From Edaphobacter sp. (lineage in GTDB: Bacteria; Acidobacteriota; Terriglobia; Terriglobales; Acidobacteriaceae), in contig NZ_JAPWKF010000009.1 of assembly GCF_028283685.1 (NCBI RefSeq), forward strand, positions 1-64,000: DNA of 64,000 nucleotides, given 5' to 3'. Under the pieces are notes generated by a model, which was not told where the DNA came from, did no database searches, and was given only the letters and a program-made list of their open reading frames with translations. Numbering within the stretch: the stretch's first letter is position 1; each line of letters opens with the position of its first letter. Positions 15,897 to 25,990 of the stretch are shown here, piece after piece. A program made the position numbers and the translations under genes.

Positions 15897-18800
15897 TTAG
15901 AAGTGGTACTTGACGGACAGCTGCATCGTCCTTGGGTTGGACCGGATCGGCGTACCCTGGTTGCTGATGTTGCCGAAGCCAGACGAGGTCAGAGTTTGGA
16001 TGTTGTTTCCCGGATTGCCGAGAAACGCGTTGTTGAACAGGTTGTCGGCATCAGCGCGGAAGTTGATCTGCTGCTCATGCCAGATGGTGAAGTCCTTGGT
16101 GACCGAAGCTCCATACGTCGAGAAGCCAGGGGCACGCTCGGAGCCGACGCGGGCAGTACCGAAGGTACCGAACGCCGGTTGACCATAGGCGCAGACACCA
16201 TTATCAACGCCAGCCGTAGTGCAGGGAGTCGCGGACGGATCGGTTCCGAACCAGTTGGTGATGGAACGATTGACAACCTTGATCTTCCGATACTGGTTTG
16301 GACGCTGGGCGCCACTATTTACTTGAGAGTTGTTGCTTGCGCTGAGGGTGGTGGGGAAGCCGGAGTAGACGATGCCGGTCAGACCGACCTTCCATCCGCC
16401 CACGACCTCATCCACAATGAGAGGCATGCCGGCGCCATATTTGCGTCCGCGACCAATAGGAAGATCGTAGACGAGGTTGAAGTTGACAGCGTTGCGAACG
16501 TCCTGTCCGGTTGGGCCGTAGTCGCCGCCGAGGTTGTAGACGTTCTGTGCGTAAGCGCTGGGGTTGTTGATGCCGGGGGCGCCATAGAAGCCGAGGCTGT
16601 TGGTCATGGCGCGGCTATAGGTGTAGTTTGCGGTGTACTGCAGACCGTGGGCCAGGCGCTGACGGAAGGTCGTCTGGAGGGCGTTGTAGTTCATCATTGC
16701 GTTGGAGTCGGTGTAACGGATGTTACCGGTGTAGCCTACACCCGGTGTGTCCTGGTAGGGAGACTTGGGGCAACCTGTAGGTTGTGCTGCTCCGGTGGCC
16801 GGGAACGCTTGAATGACCCCATTGATGACGCATGGAGTTGCAAGCGCATTCCGCCGATTTGCCGTGACGAGATGGGCACCCGTCTCACCGACGTAGCCGA
16901 TCTGGAAGGAGGCGGTATTGCTGATCTGATACTCGAGGGTCAAGCTGTACTCGCCGATGAAGGCAGGCTTGATCTTCTTGTTCCAGACGTTATAGACGAC
17001 TCCGGTTGCACCACCCGTGCCGCTTGCTGTTCCGAATCCGCTCTGTGCGGTGAAGAACTGTCCCGGGACACTACCCGTCGAATTGGACTGGAGGCCTGAG
17101 GCCTGATAAGAGCCCTGGAAGGGAAGGTTGGTGGTCATGCGAAGATTCGCACCGGTTCCTTCCATGAAGTTCTGGATTCCGTATCCGCCGCGGACCACCA
17201 GGCGAGGAGTCGGCTGGTAGGCGAAACCGATACGGGGCATGACGCTACCGTAGAAAGGATCGACGAGTGCCCGGTTGTATCCAGCGGCCTTAGCCTGCGA
17301 GGAGCCAGCCAGCAGAATGACCGATGGGTTGGCCGGATCGATCGTCGACATCTTGTTGTTGACCTCATAGATCGGCTGAACGTATTCGTAGCGGACACCG
17401 AGGCTGAGGGTGAGGTTTGAGGAGACTTTCCAGTCGTCCTGTGCGAAGTAAGCACTACGCCAGGAGCGCATGCCAACCGGTCCCGAGACGCCGCCCTTGC
17501 TGACGAAGCCAGCGCGGTTCAGGACGAAGTCGGCTCCAGTGTATCCGCCTGTCGTTCCACTTGCGGTTCCGGCGCCGAGGTAGTAGAAGCCACCGAGCGA
17601 GCCATCATTGCCGGGGTAGAAGTTGTTCTGCTGCTGGCGGAGGAACTGGGCACCGAACTTGAAGGTGTGCCGGTTCTTCGACCAGGTGAGGTTGTCGCCG
17701 TAGAGAAAGGTGTTGAGAGTGTAGTTGGTACCGGTGTTGGAGTTACCGATAGTGGTGAAGTCGCTGGATCCGTTCGTTGCGGAGAATCCCTGAGGGCTGG
17801 CCGAGTTGGCCATGGTGAGGCCCGAGAAACCGGCAAACGACTGACCGCCAGGAATGCCGAGAAGGCTGTTGCCGTTCAGGCCGAAGGCGCCGCTGGGGTC
17901 GAGCAGGACCGCACCGTTGTTCTGAACGCGGGTGTAGCCGGCACGGAACTCATTGATGACCGAAGGGCTGAAGGTGTGGACTTCGTTGATGGCCACGCTC
18001 TTGAAGGGGAAGGTAGGAGCGCTGTTAAAGCTGGTGATCAAAGCATTCGTCGTCGTTTGTCCGCTGTCCATCTGGGAGTAGCGAACAGACAGGTTGTCCT
18101 TGTCGCTGACTTTATAGTCGACCTTGACATCGAACTGATTGCCATAGTTCCGCTGCTTCTGGAGGCCATGGTAATTGTTCTGGGTCGGCGTACCGGCGGT
18201 TGCAGCGAAGTTGGGAAGAGGATAGAGCTCCGGGTGCGCAAAGAGATACTGCGCGGCGGGGTTGGTGACCGGAACCTTATTGTTGGCATAGGCCGGAAGG
18301 CCAGCTGTCGTCGCGTCGTATAGCTGGATGGTCTTGCCTGCGCCCATGATGGCAGGGTCCAGGAGTTCGGAGAAATCGCCCTGACGCATCTTCGCGGTAT
18401 AGACGCTCGCAGTGGACGCACCGCCGGAGTGGAAGCGGCCACCTTGATAGTCGACGAAGAAGAAGAGCTTGTCCTTGACGATAGGACCGCCGAAGGTTCC
18501 ACCGAACAGGTTGCGGGTGTAGGAGTTTTTCGCAATGCTGGTGTAGTTGTTTTTCCAGCTGTTCGCGTCGAGGTTGTAGTTGTTGAGGAAGTAGAACATG
18601 CTTCCGTGCCAGTTATTGGTACCGCTCTTGGTCTGATAGAGAACGTCGCCACCGTTGACGTTGCCATACTCGGCGCCGGCGTTGGAAGAGATGACCTGAA
18701 CCTGGCCGATGGCATCGACGTTGGGAACGTAGCCCTGGGTGTCGTCGAGGGTCTGGTTGATGTTCATACCATCGAGGATGTACTGGTTGGCCTGCTGACG

Positions 18801-19409
18801 GTTGCCATTGACGGAGACGGAAGCTCCGCTGCTCTGACCGCTGGCATTATTGCCGCTAAGCGGGCCGGAGACGGCTGCGTTGCTGACAAAGCTATTGGGC
18901 TGGGTGCTGACCGATCCGGGAAGAAACATCGTAATGGCTGTCAGATTACGACCGACGAGAGGGATGTTCTCGATGGCGCGCGTGTCGAGCGTGGTCGAGA
19001 GCACGGGGCTTTCGGTGTTGATCAGCGGAACGAGCTCGGAGTTGACGGAGACCTTCTGCTCAGTGCCGGCCAGCGAAAGCTTGGCGTCGATCTTGGCGTT
19101 CTGGCCTGTCTCGAGGACGAAGGGACCGAAGTTGGAGGTGGCGAAGCCGGGGGCGTCGATGGTGACCTTGTAGCGTCCGATCTGGAGGAAGCGGAGGCCG
19201 TAGACGCCGTCGTTGTTGGAAGTTGTCGGGGTTGCCACGCCGGTTTCGACGTTGGTTGCCACGATCTTGGCGTTGGGAATAACAGCGCCAGATGAGTCGG
19301 TAACAATACCGTTGATGCCGCCAGTGATTGTCTGTGCGGTTGCAACTACGCTACAGACGGCCATAAGCGCCAAGGTTAGGAGTCGAAAGAATCGAACTCG
19401 AGTTTGCAT
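15897..19409 (-). CDS. Oar-like TonB-dependent receptor with carboxypeptidase-regulatory N-domain
   Basis: This 1170-residue outer-membrane transporter has a signal peptide (about 1-26, ending VVATAQT). A CarboxypepD_reg-like beta-sandwich follows at about 28-110 (GGINGIVTDSSGAVIPNAKI). Next come a plug domain with RAIENIPLVGRNLTAITMFLPG and the segment VNGNRQQANQYILDGMNINQT, then a long 22-strand-type barrel. It ends MQLSVKYHF with a terminal Phe. The good ribosome site GAGGAG precedes the ATG. Upstream on the same strand are a mutarotase-like protein (44-bp gap) and an FAD oxidase, which suggests import of a carbohydrate or glycoside. Substrate unproven; such receptors are greatly expanded in Acidobacteriota. 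Confidence 0.94.
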   Translation of the reverse strand: MQTRVRFFRLLTLALMAVCSVVATAQTITGGINGIVTDSSGAVIPNAKIVATNVETGVATPTTSNNDGVYGLRFLQIGRYKVTIDAPGFATSNFGPFVLETGQNAKIDAKLSLAGTEQKVSVNSELVPLINTESPVLSTTLDTRAIENIPLVGRNLTAITMFLPGSVSTQPNSFVSNAAVSGPLSGNNASGQSSGASVSVNGNRQQANQYILDGMNINQTLDDTQGYVPNVDAIGQVQVISSNAGAEYGNVNGGDVLYQTKSGTNNWHGSMFYFLNNYNLDANSWKNNYTSIAKNSYTRNLFGGTFGGPIVKDKLFFFVDYQGGRFHSGGASTASVYTAKMRQGDFSELLDPAIMGAGKTIQLYDATTAGLPAYANNKVPVTNPAAQYLFAHPELYPLPNFAATAGTPTQNNYHGLQKQRNYGNQFDVKVDYKVSDKDNLSVRYSQMDSGQTTTNALITSFNSAPTFPFKSVAINEVHTFSPSVINEFRAGYTRVQNNGAVLLDPSGAFGLNGNSLLGIPGGQSFAGFSGLTMANSASPQGFSATNGSSDFTTIGNSNTGTNYTLNTFLYGDNLTWSKNRHTFKFGAQFLRQQQNNFYPGNDGSLGGFYYLGAGTASGTTGGYTGADFVLNRAGFVSKGGVSGPVGMRSWRSAYFAQDDWKVSSNLTLSLGVRYEYVQPIYEVNNKMSTIDPANPSVILLAGSSQAKAAGYNRALVDPFYGSVMPRIGFAYQPTPRLVVRGGYGIQNFMEGTGANLRMTTNLPFQGSYQASGLQSNSTGSVPGQFFTAQSGFGTASGTGGATGVVYNVWNKKIKPAFIGEYSLTLEYQISNTASFQIGYVGETGAHLVTANRRNALATPCVINGVIQAFPATGAAQPTGCPKSPYQDTPGVGYTGNIRYTDSNAMMNYNALQTTFRQRLAHGLQYTANYTYSRAMTNSLGFYGAPGINNPSAYAQNVYNLGGDYGPTGQDVRNAVNFNLVYDLPIGRGRKYGAGMPLIVDEVVGGWKVGLTGIVYSGFPTTLSASNNSQVNSGAQRPNQYRKIKVVNRSITNWFGTDPSATPCTTAGVDNGVCAYGQPAFGTFGTARVGSERAPGFSTYGASVTKDFTIWHEQQINFRADADNLFNNAFLGNPGNNIQTLTSSGFGNISNQGTPIRSNPRTMQLSVKYHF

Positions 19410-19453
19410 CGGTGTCTCCTCAAAATGTTGTCTTGCGTGAAATACAGCTGTTT

Positions 19454-20518
19454 TTATTGGTTTTTAGGCGGGGCAAAGAATCTGTAGTGGATCTTCCAGT
19501 GTCCAGTCTTGCCGGGAGGGACATCGAGATGGATGTAGGCCTCGGGCGAGATGGTCGTTCGGATCGACCAGAGATAGAAGCGGGAGATCGGGGAATCCGA
19601 GCTCTGCTCTATGCCAACCTTATTTTTTGTATCTTCAACTGTGAAATGGTAATCCGACGGGCTGGCGGAATATCCTTTTATATAGCCAGCGACCGTTTGC
19701 CTGGGTTTTAGTTCCTCCTTGTACATAATGTCGTTTCCTTCAAGTGAAACGGCGTCTCCGAGGGGTTCCTCGGGCAGCGGCTTGAAGGAAAAACGAATTG
19801 TCATCCCCGGTGATGTTGGCTGTCCATCAAAAATGAAGAAATCATGGTCATACACGTCGGTCGTGATGGCCTTGGAGCCCGTGTTCTTCAGGGAGTGCTC
19901 CAGCGTCATGGTGTCGCCGGAGAGAGTCAATTTTTTCTGGTAGATATAAGCGTATCCCAAGGGGCTGGTCAGCCGTTGGGTAAAGATGACGGCGTGTTTG
20001 CTGGTCTTGACCGTCCACTTGCCGGAGTCGACCAGCGGATAGACGTAACCGAAGCGGTAGGGAGAGTCATCCACCTTACGCAGGACGCCGACGCCGGGTT
20101 TAACGAAGAGTTCACCTGGCTTGGCTATGTTGTATCCAAGGGCTCCTTCTTCGGAGCGGAACTCTTCGACCGGACCGGTGACGGCGTCGTTGGTCATGGG
20201 GTCGTAGTTGCGGAACCACTCACCGAAGAAGCGATGGCCGTTGAGGGAGACGCATCCGACGATGCCGGACCAGTCGAACCGGGATGAGCGGTAGTAGCCG
20301 CTGTTGGGATCGGGAAGAAAGACCAGCGCGTCGAGGACCCCGTTGGAGATAGAGGCCTTGGGATGGTCGCTGTGGGGCACGTCTGCGCAGGGCGATGGTG
20401 CAGCTGCTGCCTGTGCGAACGGGGCAGCAGCTGCCATGCCTGCGAGGAGACTGACGTTCCGATAGAACGAAAGCCTTTTGGTCAAAAACCGAATCAAGAG
20501 CGTCTCCGAGTGCAGCAA
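19454..20518 (-). CDS. secreted protein with galactose-mutarotase-like features
   Basis: The 354-residue product has an N-terminal export signal (hydrophobic SLLAGMAAAAPFAQA, about 23-37). The mature part shows the beta-sandwich pattern of aldose-1-epimerase-like proteins: ISNGVLDALVFLPD, then RFDWSGIVGCVSLNGHRFFGEW, a mid-block LTLEHSLKNTGSKAITTDVYDHDFF, and the end GHWKIHYRFF. The LEHSLKNTGS segment resembles the acceptor-binding strand of mutarotase folds, but I cannot point to the full catalytic His/Glu pair. It lies 44 bases upstream of the TonB receptor and 52 bases downstream of the FAD oxidase, probably in one transcript. A role in sugar recognition or conversion in the periplasm is inferred. 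Confidence 0.72.
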   Translation of the reverse strand: MLHSETLLIRFLTKRLSFYRNVSLLAGMAAAAPFAQAAAAPSPCADVPHSDHPKASISNGVLDALVFLPDPNSGYYRSSRFDWSGIVGCVSLNGHRFFGEWFRNYDPMTNDAVTGPVEEFRSEEGALGYNIAKPGELFVKPGVGVLRKVDDSPYRFGYVYPLVDSGKWTVKTSKHAVIFTQRLTSPLGYAYIYQKKLTLSGDTMTLEHSLKNTGSKAITTDVYDHDFFIFDGQPTSPGMTIRFSFKPLPEEPLGDAVSLEGNDIMYKEELKPRQTVAGYIKGYSASPSDYHFTVEDTKNKVGIEQSSDSPISRFYLWSIRTTISPEAYIHLDVPPGKTGHWKIHYRFFAPPKNQ

Positions 20519-20570
20519 CTTCAGATACGAACTGCTTTAAAACGGTCATGCCGTGCGGCCGGTGGAAAAA

Positions 20571-22115
20571 TTATGGCCGAATGGACATGGAATGATGAAA
20601 TATATTGTTTGAATCGTAACGCTTTTTGACATTCTGAAGGAAGGGATAAAGCCCTTCCTCCCCATAAAAAAGTTGGGGCCAGAAAGAGTAGTCCAGCATA
20701 TCGGCATCGGGATAGTTGATATAGCAACCCTCGTAGTTGTTATTCCAGTACGGGGTGCCTTTGTGCTTTTCGTCGACATCGGGGCCGGAATAGAGTTCGG
20801 CGTAGAAGTCTTTCATCCACTTCAGTCGGGCGGCATCGTCGGCTGCATCGTTCCAGTAGCTCTGGAACTGTAGCTTCATGATGGAGGCGCGCTGGGGGAT
20901 GGAGGTGGCTTTGCCCATCTCCGGGCGATTGACGGCGCCACCGTAGGAGTCGACCGCGACGAGGCCGCTGGCTCCGGGGACATCCATGGTGAGGTACTTG
21001 TAGATGGTCTTCGCCTCGGCCGAGGTGAAGCTCTTTTTCATGTAGCAGGACTTGTACTTGGCGCGGGCGCCACCGCCGACACCGCCGCGAACGGTGGCGT
21101 CGAACCAACGCTGACGGATCATGTTCTGAGTGCCGGTGCAGGGTTCCGGAGTGCCATCGGCCTTGCGGACGACATTGCCGATGCCAACCTTGGGGCTGTG
21201 GCGCGACTCCATGGTCTCGTGTGTGGTGACGACGGGCTTGCAGCTCTGGAAGAGCTGGATGAACTCGTAGAGAGGCTTGAGATCATCGATGCCGCCGTCG
21301 GGGTTGCAGAACTGGGCGCCGATGCCGATGCGGCCGGAGGTGTGATGCGAGAGGCCGAGGAAGGTGAACATGCCCCAGGTATCGGGGTCCTTGCCGCGGG
21401 TCTCGTGGTAGTGGCCGTAGGTCTTGAGGATGGTCTCGAATTTCTCGGGCGTCATGTCTTCCCAGGGGAAGCCCATGCTGACGTTGACGATCTCGCGTGG
21501 AGCCGTGGGCATCTTGTCGAAGTAATACGCCGTGATGAGGCCGAAGTTATTGCCGCCTGCACCGCGGCAGGCGCGGAAGAGGTCGGGGTGGTTCTCGGCG
21601 TCGACGCGAAGCGGAACGACGGTTCCGGAGGAGTCGACGGTGAGGATATCGACTGCGGAGAGCCAGTCGACGGTGAGGCCGTGCAGGCGGCTGAGAACAC
21701 CATAGCCTCCGCCGGAGATGTGGCCGCCGGCCGAGACAGCGTAGCAGGAGCCGCCGGGGAGGGTGACGCCGTACTGCTTGTACAGCTCGGTGTAAGCATC
21801 GCCGAGGCGCATGCCGGTGCCAACTTTATAGGTATGGCCGGAGCCGGTGCCGTCGATGCTCTTAAGCAGGCTGACGTCGAGGAGCGCACCGCCGGGATTG
21901 TTGCTGACGAAGTCTTCGTAGCAGTGGCCGCCGGAGCGGATGGTAGGCCGCAGCCCGGCACGGATGATCTTCTGCAGCGTCTCGGCGGCGTCGTCGGCGT
22001 TCTGGCAGACTTCGATGCGCCCGGGGGCGTCCGCTTCGTTGGCAGGCCAGCGCAGGTTGTTTCCCTGTTTGAGGGATTCGAAGCGTGGATCCTGACGCGA
22101 GACGGTGATCGACAT
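20571..22115 (-). CDS. BBE-type FAD-linked oxidase with likely bicovalent flavin
   Basis: This 514-residue oxidoreductase of the berberine-bridge / glucooligosaccharide oxidase family has a PCMH FAD domain beginning near residue 30. His of RSGGHCYEDF fits the 8-alpha-histidyl attachment, and Cys of GGSCYAVSAGGHISGGGYG fits the 6-S-cysteinyl bond, so the flavin is probably doubly linked. The C-terminal BBE segment is intact (WNNNYEGCYINYPD ... YPFLQNVKKRYDSNNIF). No signal peptide is evident with the ATG at 22115, chosen because AAGGAG sits seven bases upstream; the frame is open further up to 22172. Its position before the mutarotase-like and TonB receptor genes supports oxidation of a sugar or glycoside. 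Confidence 0.9.
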   Translation of the reverse strand: MSITVSRQDPRFESLKQGNNLRWPANEADAPGRIEVCQNADDAAETLQKIIRAGLRPTIRSGGHCYEDFVSNNPGGALLDVSLLKSIDGTGSGHTYKVGTGMRLGDAYTELYKQYGVTLPGGSCYAVSAGGHISGGGYGVLSRLHGLTVDWLSAVDILTVDSSGTVVPLRVDAENHPDLFRACRGAGGNNFGLITAYYFDKMPTAPREIVNVSMGFPWEDMTPEKFETILKTYGHYHETRGKDPDTWGMFTFLGLSHHTSGRIGIGAQFCNPDGGIDDLKPLYEFIQLFQSCKPVVTTHETMESRHSPKVGIGNVVRKADGTPEPCTGTQNMIRQRWFDATVRGGVGGGARAKYKSCYMKKSFTSAEAKTIYKYLTMDVPGASGLVAVDSYGGAVNRPEMGKATSIPQRASIMKLQFQSYWNDAADDAARLKWMKDFYAELYSGPDVDEKHKGTPYWNNNYEGCYINYPDADMLDYSFWPQLFYGEEGLYPFLQNVKKRYDSNNIFHHSMSIRP

Positions 22116-22457
22116 AGAGCTCCTTGAATTGAAAGGTGATGCGAAAGTGGGTCTGTGTCTGCCCGTTTGCACACTGGTCCCTAAAAATTTCCGTTATGGA
22201 AAATGGCGAATTTCAAAATATTCGCAGAGGGTATCGCGCAAGGTGACCATCGGATCTGTCGTTCTTGTTTTCCGGTGCCATGATGATTACACGGAGTTTA
22301 TTGCTGTCAATGAGCCCAATGTTTCAGGTTGTTCTAGGTAATTTGCCTTAATGGATATTCATGATCGCAGCTTTCAAGGGCCTGAGAACCGGGCCTCTGG
22401 AAAAGAAGGTGTAATGAGAGGAGGGTGGTTTCGTCTGCATGGGTGAGGAGATTTGAA
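22116..22457. other. intergenic region between the FAD oxidase and copA
   Basis: These 342 bases separate two divergent genes and hold no convincing coding frame. The part around 22180-22230 is AT-rich and includes a small dyad TTTCC-N5-GGAAA at 22188-22202, which could be an operator for either promoter. I see no recognisable copper-regulator box or riboswitch. Confidence 0.4.
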
Positions 22458-24944
22458 ATGAATGAGATGGCAAAGGATCCCGTGTGTGGGATGCAGGTAG
22501 GGATTGAGGGGGCGAGGTGGACGCTCGAGCATGGGGGAAGGAGCTGGTACTTCTGTTGCGAGGGGTGCCTGAAGAAGTTCAAGGCTGATCCGTCGAAGTA
22601 CGACGGCACGCAGCCTGTTTCGTCCGCAGGTGAGCTGGTTTCGATCGGTGGGATCGCCAAGCCGGTGGGTGGTTCGTGCTGCGGGAGTACGAGCCAGGCT
22701 GCCAAGCCGACGCAGGCGGTGGCGAAGGGGACGAAGTATATCTGCCCGATGGACCCGGAGGTGATCTCGGACAAGATGGGGGCTTGCCCGAAGTGCGGCA
22801 TGGCGCTTGAGCCGATGCATCCGGTGGGGCCGCGGGTGGAGTACACCTGCCCGATGCATCCGGAGGTGGTGAAAGACGAGCCCGGCAGCTGTCCGATCTG
22901 CGGGATGGCGCTTGAGCCAAGAGAGATGACAGGTGAAGAGGGGAATCCAGAGCTGGAGAGCATGACGCGGAAGCTTTGGATCAGCAGTGCTCTGACGTTG
23001 CCGCTGCTGGCGGCGATGGTGCTGGAGATGCTTCCGGGCTTCGCAGACTGGATGCATCGGCCCTGGGTGGGATGGGTGGAGATGGCGCTGGCGACGCCGG
23101 TGGTTCTCTGGTGCGGTTGGCCGTTTTTCGTGCGGGGATGGGCTTCGCTGGTAAACCGCAGCCTGAATATGTTCACGCTGATCGCGATCGGTACGGGAGC
23201 GGCTTATCTATATAGCGTGGCTGCGGTGGTGGCGCCGGGGCTGTTTCCCGAGTCCTTTCGGCAGGGCGGGATGCTGGGGCTTTACTTCGAGGCGGCGGCG
23301 GTGATCACGGTGCTGGTGCTGGTGGGGCAGGTACTGGAGTTGCGTGCCCGCGATAAGACCGGTGGCGCGATCAGGGCGCTGCTGGGGCTGGCTCCCAAGA
23401 CGGCGCGAAGGATTGCGGAGGACGGCACGGAGAAGGATGTTCCGCTGCTGGAGATTGTGGTGGGTGACAGGCTGCGGGTTCGACCGGGGGAGAAGATCCC
23501 GGTGGATGGTGTTGTCGCCGATGGCCGGACGACGGTGGACGAGTCGATGGTGACGGGAGAACCGATTCCGGTGGCCAAGGCATCGGGCGACCGTGTTGTG
23601 GGAGGAACGATCAACGGCAATGGCGCGCTGGTGATGACGGCGGAGCATGTGGGGTCGGAGACGCTGCTGGCGCAGATCGTGAAGATGGTGAGCGAGGCGC
23701 AGCGGTCGCGTGCGCCGATTCAGAGGCTCGCCGATAAGGTGTCGGGTTACTTTGTGCCTGCTGTTTTGGCGGCAGCTGTAATTGCGGCATTTGTGTGGGC
23801 GGTGTGGGGGCCGGAGCCGCGGCTGGCGCATGCGCTGGTGATCGCGGTGGCGGTGCTGATGATTGCGTGTCCGTGTGCGCTGGGGCTGGCGACGCCGATG
23901 TCGGTGATGGTGGCGACGGGGCGCGGTGCGCATGAGGGCATCCTGGTCCGTAACGCCGAGGCGTTGGAGCTGCTGGAGAAGGTGGATACGCTGATCGTCG
24001 ATAAGACGGGCACGCTGACGGAGGGAAGGCCTCGCCTGACGGATACGCTTGCGACGGATGGCACCAATGTCGATGAGATGCTGGCTGCGGTGGCGAGCCT
24101 GGAGCGCGCGAGCGAACATCCGCTGGGCGCGGCGATCGTTGCGGGAGCGCAGGAGCGTGGGCTGACGCTCAATGAGGTGAAGGAGTTTGAGGCGGTTACG
24201 GGCAAGGGTGTCGGCGGAATGGTGCGTGGACGTCGTGTCCTTGTCGGCAATGCTGCGATGCTGCAGGAGGCAGGGATCAACAGCGACGCGATGAGGACGC
24301 GTGCGGAAGAGTTGCGGCGCGAAGGGAAGACCGTGATGCTGGCAGCGATCGATGGACGCTTTGTTGGCGCGGTTGCGGTTGCTGATCCGTTGAAAGAGAG
24401 CTCGCGGGCCGCGGTTGATGTTTTGAAGGAGAACGGCCTGCGCGTGCTGATGGTGACGGGTGACAACCGAACGACGGCAGCTGCGGTGGCAGGTGAACTA
24501 GGGATTGAGTTCGAGGCGGAGGTCTCGCCGGAGGGGAAGGCCGAGGTCGTTCGGAGGCTGCAGAAAGAGGGCAGGATTGTGGCGATGGCGGGCGATGGAG
24601 TGAACGATGCTCCCGCGCTGGCTGCGGCTCAGGTGGGCATCGCGATGGGAACGGGCACGGATGTTGCGATGGCTGCCGGAGGGATCACGCTGGTGAGCGG
24701 CGATCTGCGTGGGCTGGTGCGGGCGCGAAGCCTGAGCCGGAAGACGATGGGCAACATCCGGCAGAATCTCTTCTTTGCCTTCGGCTATAACGCGATTGGT
24801 GTTCCGCTGGCGGCGGGCGTGCTGTATCCGGTGTTTGGATGGTTGCTGAATCCGATGCTGGCTGCAGCGGCGATGAGTCTGAGCTCGGTGTCAGTGATTA
24901 CGAATGCGTTGCGATTGCGAAGCGTCTCGCTGGAGTCAGAATAA
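22458..24944 (+). CDS. copA: copper-transporting P1B-type ATPase with YHS and two metal-binding zinc-ribbon-like domains
   Basis: The 828-residue inner-membrane pump most likely exports Cu(I). From the N-terminus there is a YHS domain (about 4-48, DPVCGM ... FCCEGC) and a short CC-containing linker. Two heavy-metal-binding domains follow, each with the pattern CPMxPEV ... CPxCGMALEP (about 94-119 and 129-154). The core has eight membrane segments, the actuator TGEP (within [11 protein letters not shown]), CPC at 471-473, phosphorylation Asp515 in DKTGTLTEG, a SEHPLGAAI nucleotide-site motif and GDGVNDAPA. The last membrane segments carry YN and MSLSS, the Cu(I) selectivity pattern. The ATG at 22458 follows GAGGAG by seven bases. 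No classic N-terminal CxxC HMA domain is present. Confidence 0.93.
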   Translation: MNEMAKDPVCGMQVGIEGARWTLEHGGRSWYFCCEGCLKKFKADPSKYDGTQPVSSAGELVSIGGIAKPVGGSCCGSTSQAAKPTQAVAKGTKYICPMDPEVISDKMGACPKCGMALEPMHPVGPRVEYTCPMHPEVVKDEPGSCPICGMALEPREMTGEEGNPELESMTRKLWISSALTLPLLAAMVLEMLPGFADWMHRPWVGWVEMALATPVVLWCGWPFFVRGWASLVNRSLNMFTLIAIGTGAAYLYSVAAVVAPGLFPESFRQGGMLGLYFEAAAVITVLVLVGQVLELRARDKTGGAIRALLGLAPKTARRIAEDGTEKDVPLLEIVVGDRLRVRPGEKIPVDGVVADGRTTVDESMVTGEPIPVAKASGDRVVGGTINGNGALVMTAEHVGSETLLAQIVKMVSEAQRSRAPIQRLADKVSGYFVPAVLAAAVIAAFVWAVWGPEPRLAHALVIAVAVLMIACPCALGLATPMSVMVATGRGAHEGILVRNAEALELLEKVDTLIVDKTGTLTEGRPRLTDTLATDGTNVDEMLAAVASLERASEHPLGAAIVAGAQERGLTLNEVKEFEAVTGKGVGGMVRGRRVLVGNAAMLQEAGINSDAMRTRAEELRREGKTVMLAAIDGRFVGAVAVADPLKESSRAAVDVLKENGLRVLMVTGDNRTTAAAVAGELGIEFEAEVSPEGKAEVVRRLQKEGRIVAMAGDGVNDAPALAAAQVGIAMGTGTDVAMAAGGITLVSGDLRGLVRARSLSRKTMGNIRQNLFFAFGYNAIGVPLAAGVLYPVFGWLLNPMLAAAAMSLSSVSVITNALRLRSVSLESE

Positions 24945-24976
24945 GTTCGAATAGCAAACAAAATGGCGGAGATAGA

Positions 24977-25016
24977 GAATGCCCGCATCGATGAGGAGCG
25001 ATGCGGGCATTCTTTT
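24977..25016. terminator. strong terminator between copA and the convergent isomerase gene
   Basis: A perfect 14-bp stem (GAATGCCCGCATCG / CGATGCGGGCATTC), 8-base loop, then TTTT on the plus strand. It can serve copA and, less well, the convergent gene ending at 25034. Confidence 0.9.
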
Positions 25017-25033
25017 CGTAAGGGCGAGACGAT

Positions 25034-25897
25034 TTACTTTGTGAGGCCGAGACCGGCGATGACGCCGCGCATGTAGGCGAAGCTCTTCATGACGCCGGGG
25101 AAGGGATTGTTGTCGTCGATCTCGTATTCGAGGTCAACGTTGCCCTTGTAGCCCATGGCGGCGAGGGTGCGGAAGATGGCGGGGACAGGCATGAGGCCAT
25201 CGCCGACGGGGACCTGGCTCTCTTTCACCAGGCGCTGCGCGAGGTCCTTCATGTGGAGATCGAAGAGGCGTGGTCCAACCTTTTTGATGGCTTCAACGGG
25301 ATCTGTACCGGTGCGCATGGTGTGTCCGACGTCGATGCAGCATCCGATGCGCGGGTCCATGTTCTTGACGACGGCGAGGACGTCGAGGGGCGAGGGCCAC
25401 TGCTTGTCTTCGGTGCCGTGGTTGTGGATCGCGAGCTTGATGTTGTATTCCTTCACGAATTTTTCGACGCGCGGAAGGACCTGCCGTGTGGGTGCACCGA
25501 CGATGATGGGAATGCCTGCGGCCTTGACGTACTCGAACTTGGACCGGATGTCTTCGTCGTCATCTTTGTCGAAGTAGATGGTGCCGGCCGCAGTGAGAGT
25601 GAGGCCGGCAGCGCGGTATTCCGCAGCATGCGTGGCGACCTGGTCGGCGGGCTTCATGGGCAGATGAATGTCTTTGAGATTGAGATATGGCGTCTTCAGC
25701 TGCTTCATGAATTCGATCAGCTGCGCCTGGTCGAACTTGCGGAAGGTGTAGCTGGCGATGCCGAGGCGGATGGGGGACTCCGATGCCGTCGGTGCAGCCA
25801 ATGCAGTGGTGGTGGTCGACAGTGCCGCGGAGGCTGTGAGAGCGACTCCGCCACAAATCAGGCTACGGCGCGAGAGGTTTGCGTTCATGCAGGGCAT
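25034..25897 (-). CDS. exported sugar phosphate isomerase/epimerase family protein (xylose-isomerase-like TIM barrel)
   Basis: The 287-residue product has a Tat-like leader (NLSRRSLICGGVALTASAAL); the ATG at 25888 three codons in is an equally good start. The barrel carries the AP-endonuclease-2-type metal-site landmarks of the family: the His block LAIHNHGTEDK, IGCCIDVGHTMRTG (Asp and His), FDLHMKDL, and the final Glu strand VDLEYEID. Substrates are usually keto-sugars or inositols. It converges on copA across a strong terminator, and the TonB-receptor remnant starts 94 bases away divergently. It resembles, but is not a close copy of, the isomerase at 26819. Confidence 0.88.
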   Translation of the reverse strand: MPCMNANLSRRSLICGGVALTASAALSTTTTALAAPTASESPIRLGIASYTFRKFDQAQLIEFMKQLKTPYLNLKDIHLPMKPADQVATHAAEYRAAGLTLTAAGTIYFDKDDDEDIRSKFEYVKAAGIPIIVGAPTRQVLPRVEKFVKEYNIKLAIHNHGTEDKQWPSPLDVLAVVKNMDPRIGCCIDVGHTMRTGTDPVEAIKKVGPRLFDLHMKDLAQRLVKESQVPVGDGLMPVPAIFRTLAAMGYKGNVDLEYEIDDNNPFPGVMKSFAYMRGVIAGLGLTK

Positions 25898-25990
25898 AGT
25901 AGCGAGGATGTGTAGTGGTCGTCCAGTTCGAGGGACGGGAAAACGTTCCTTTCATCGGCCTATATTGGCCTTGACACCTGTAAATTCGGG

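Noticed and set aside
15840..17099. 419-codon plus-strand frame opposite the TonB receptor
   Set aside because: Antisense of the conserved barrel; Gly/Val/Asp-rich and without motifs.
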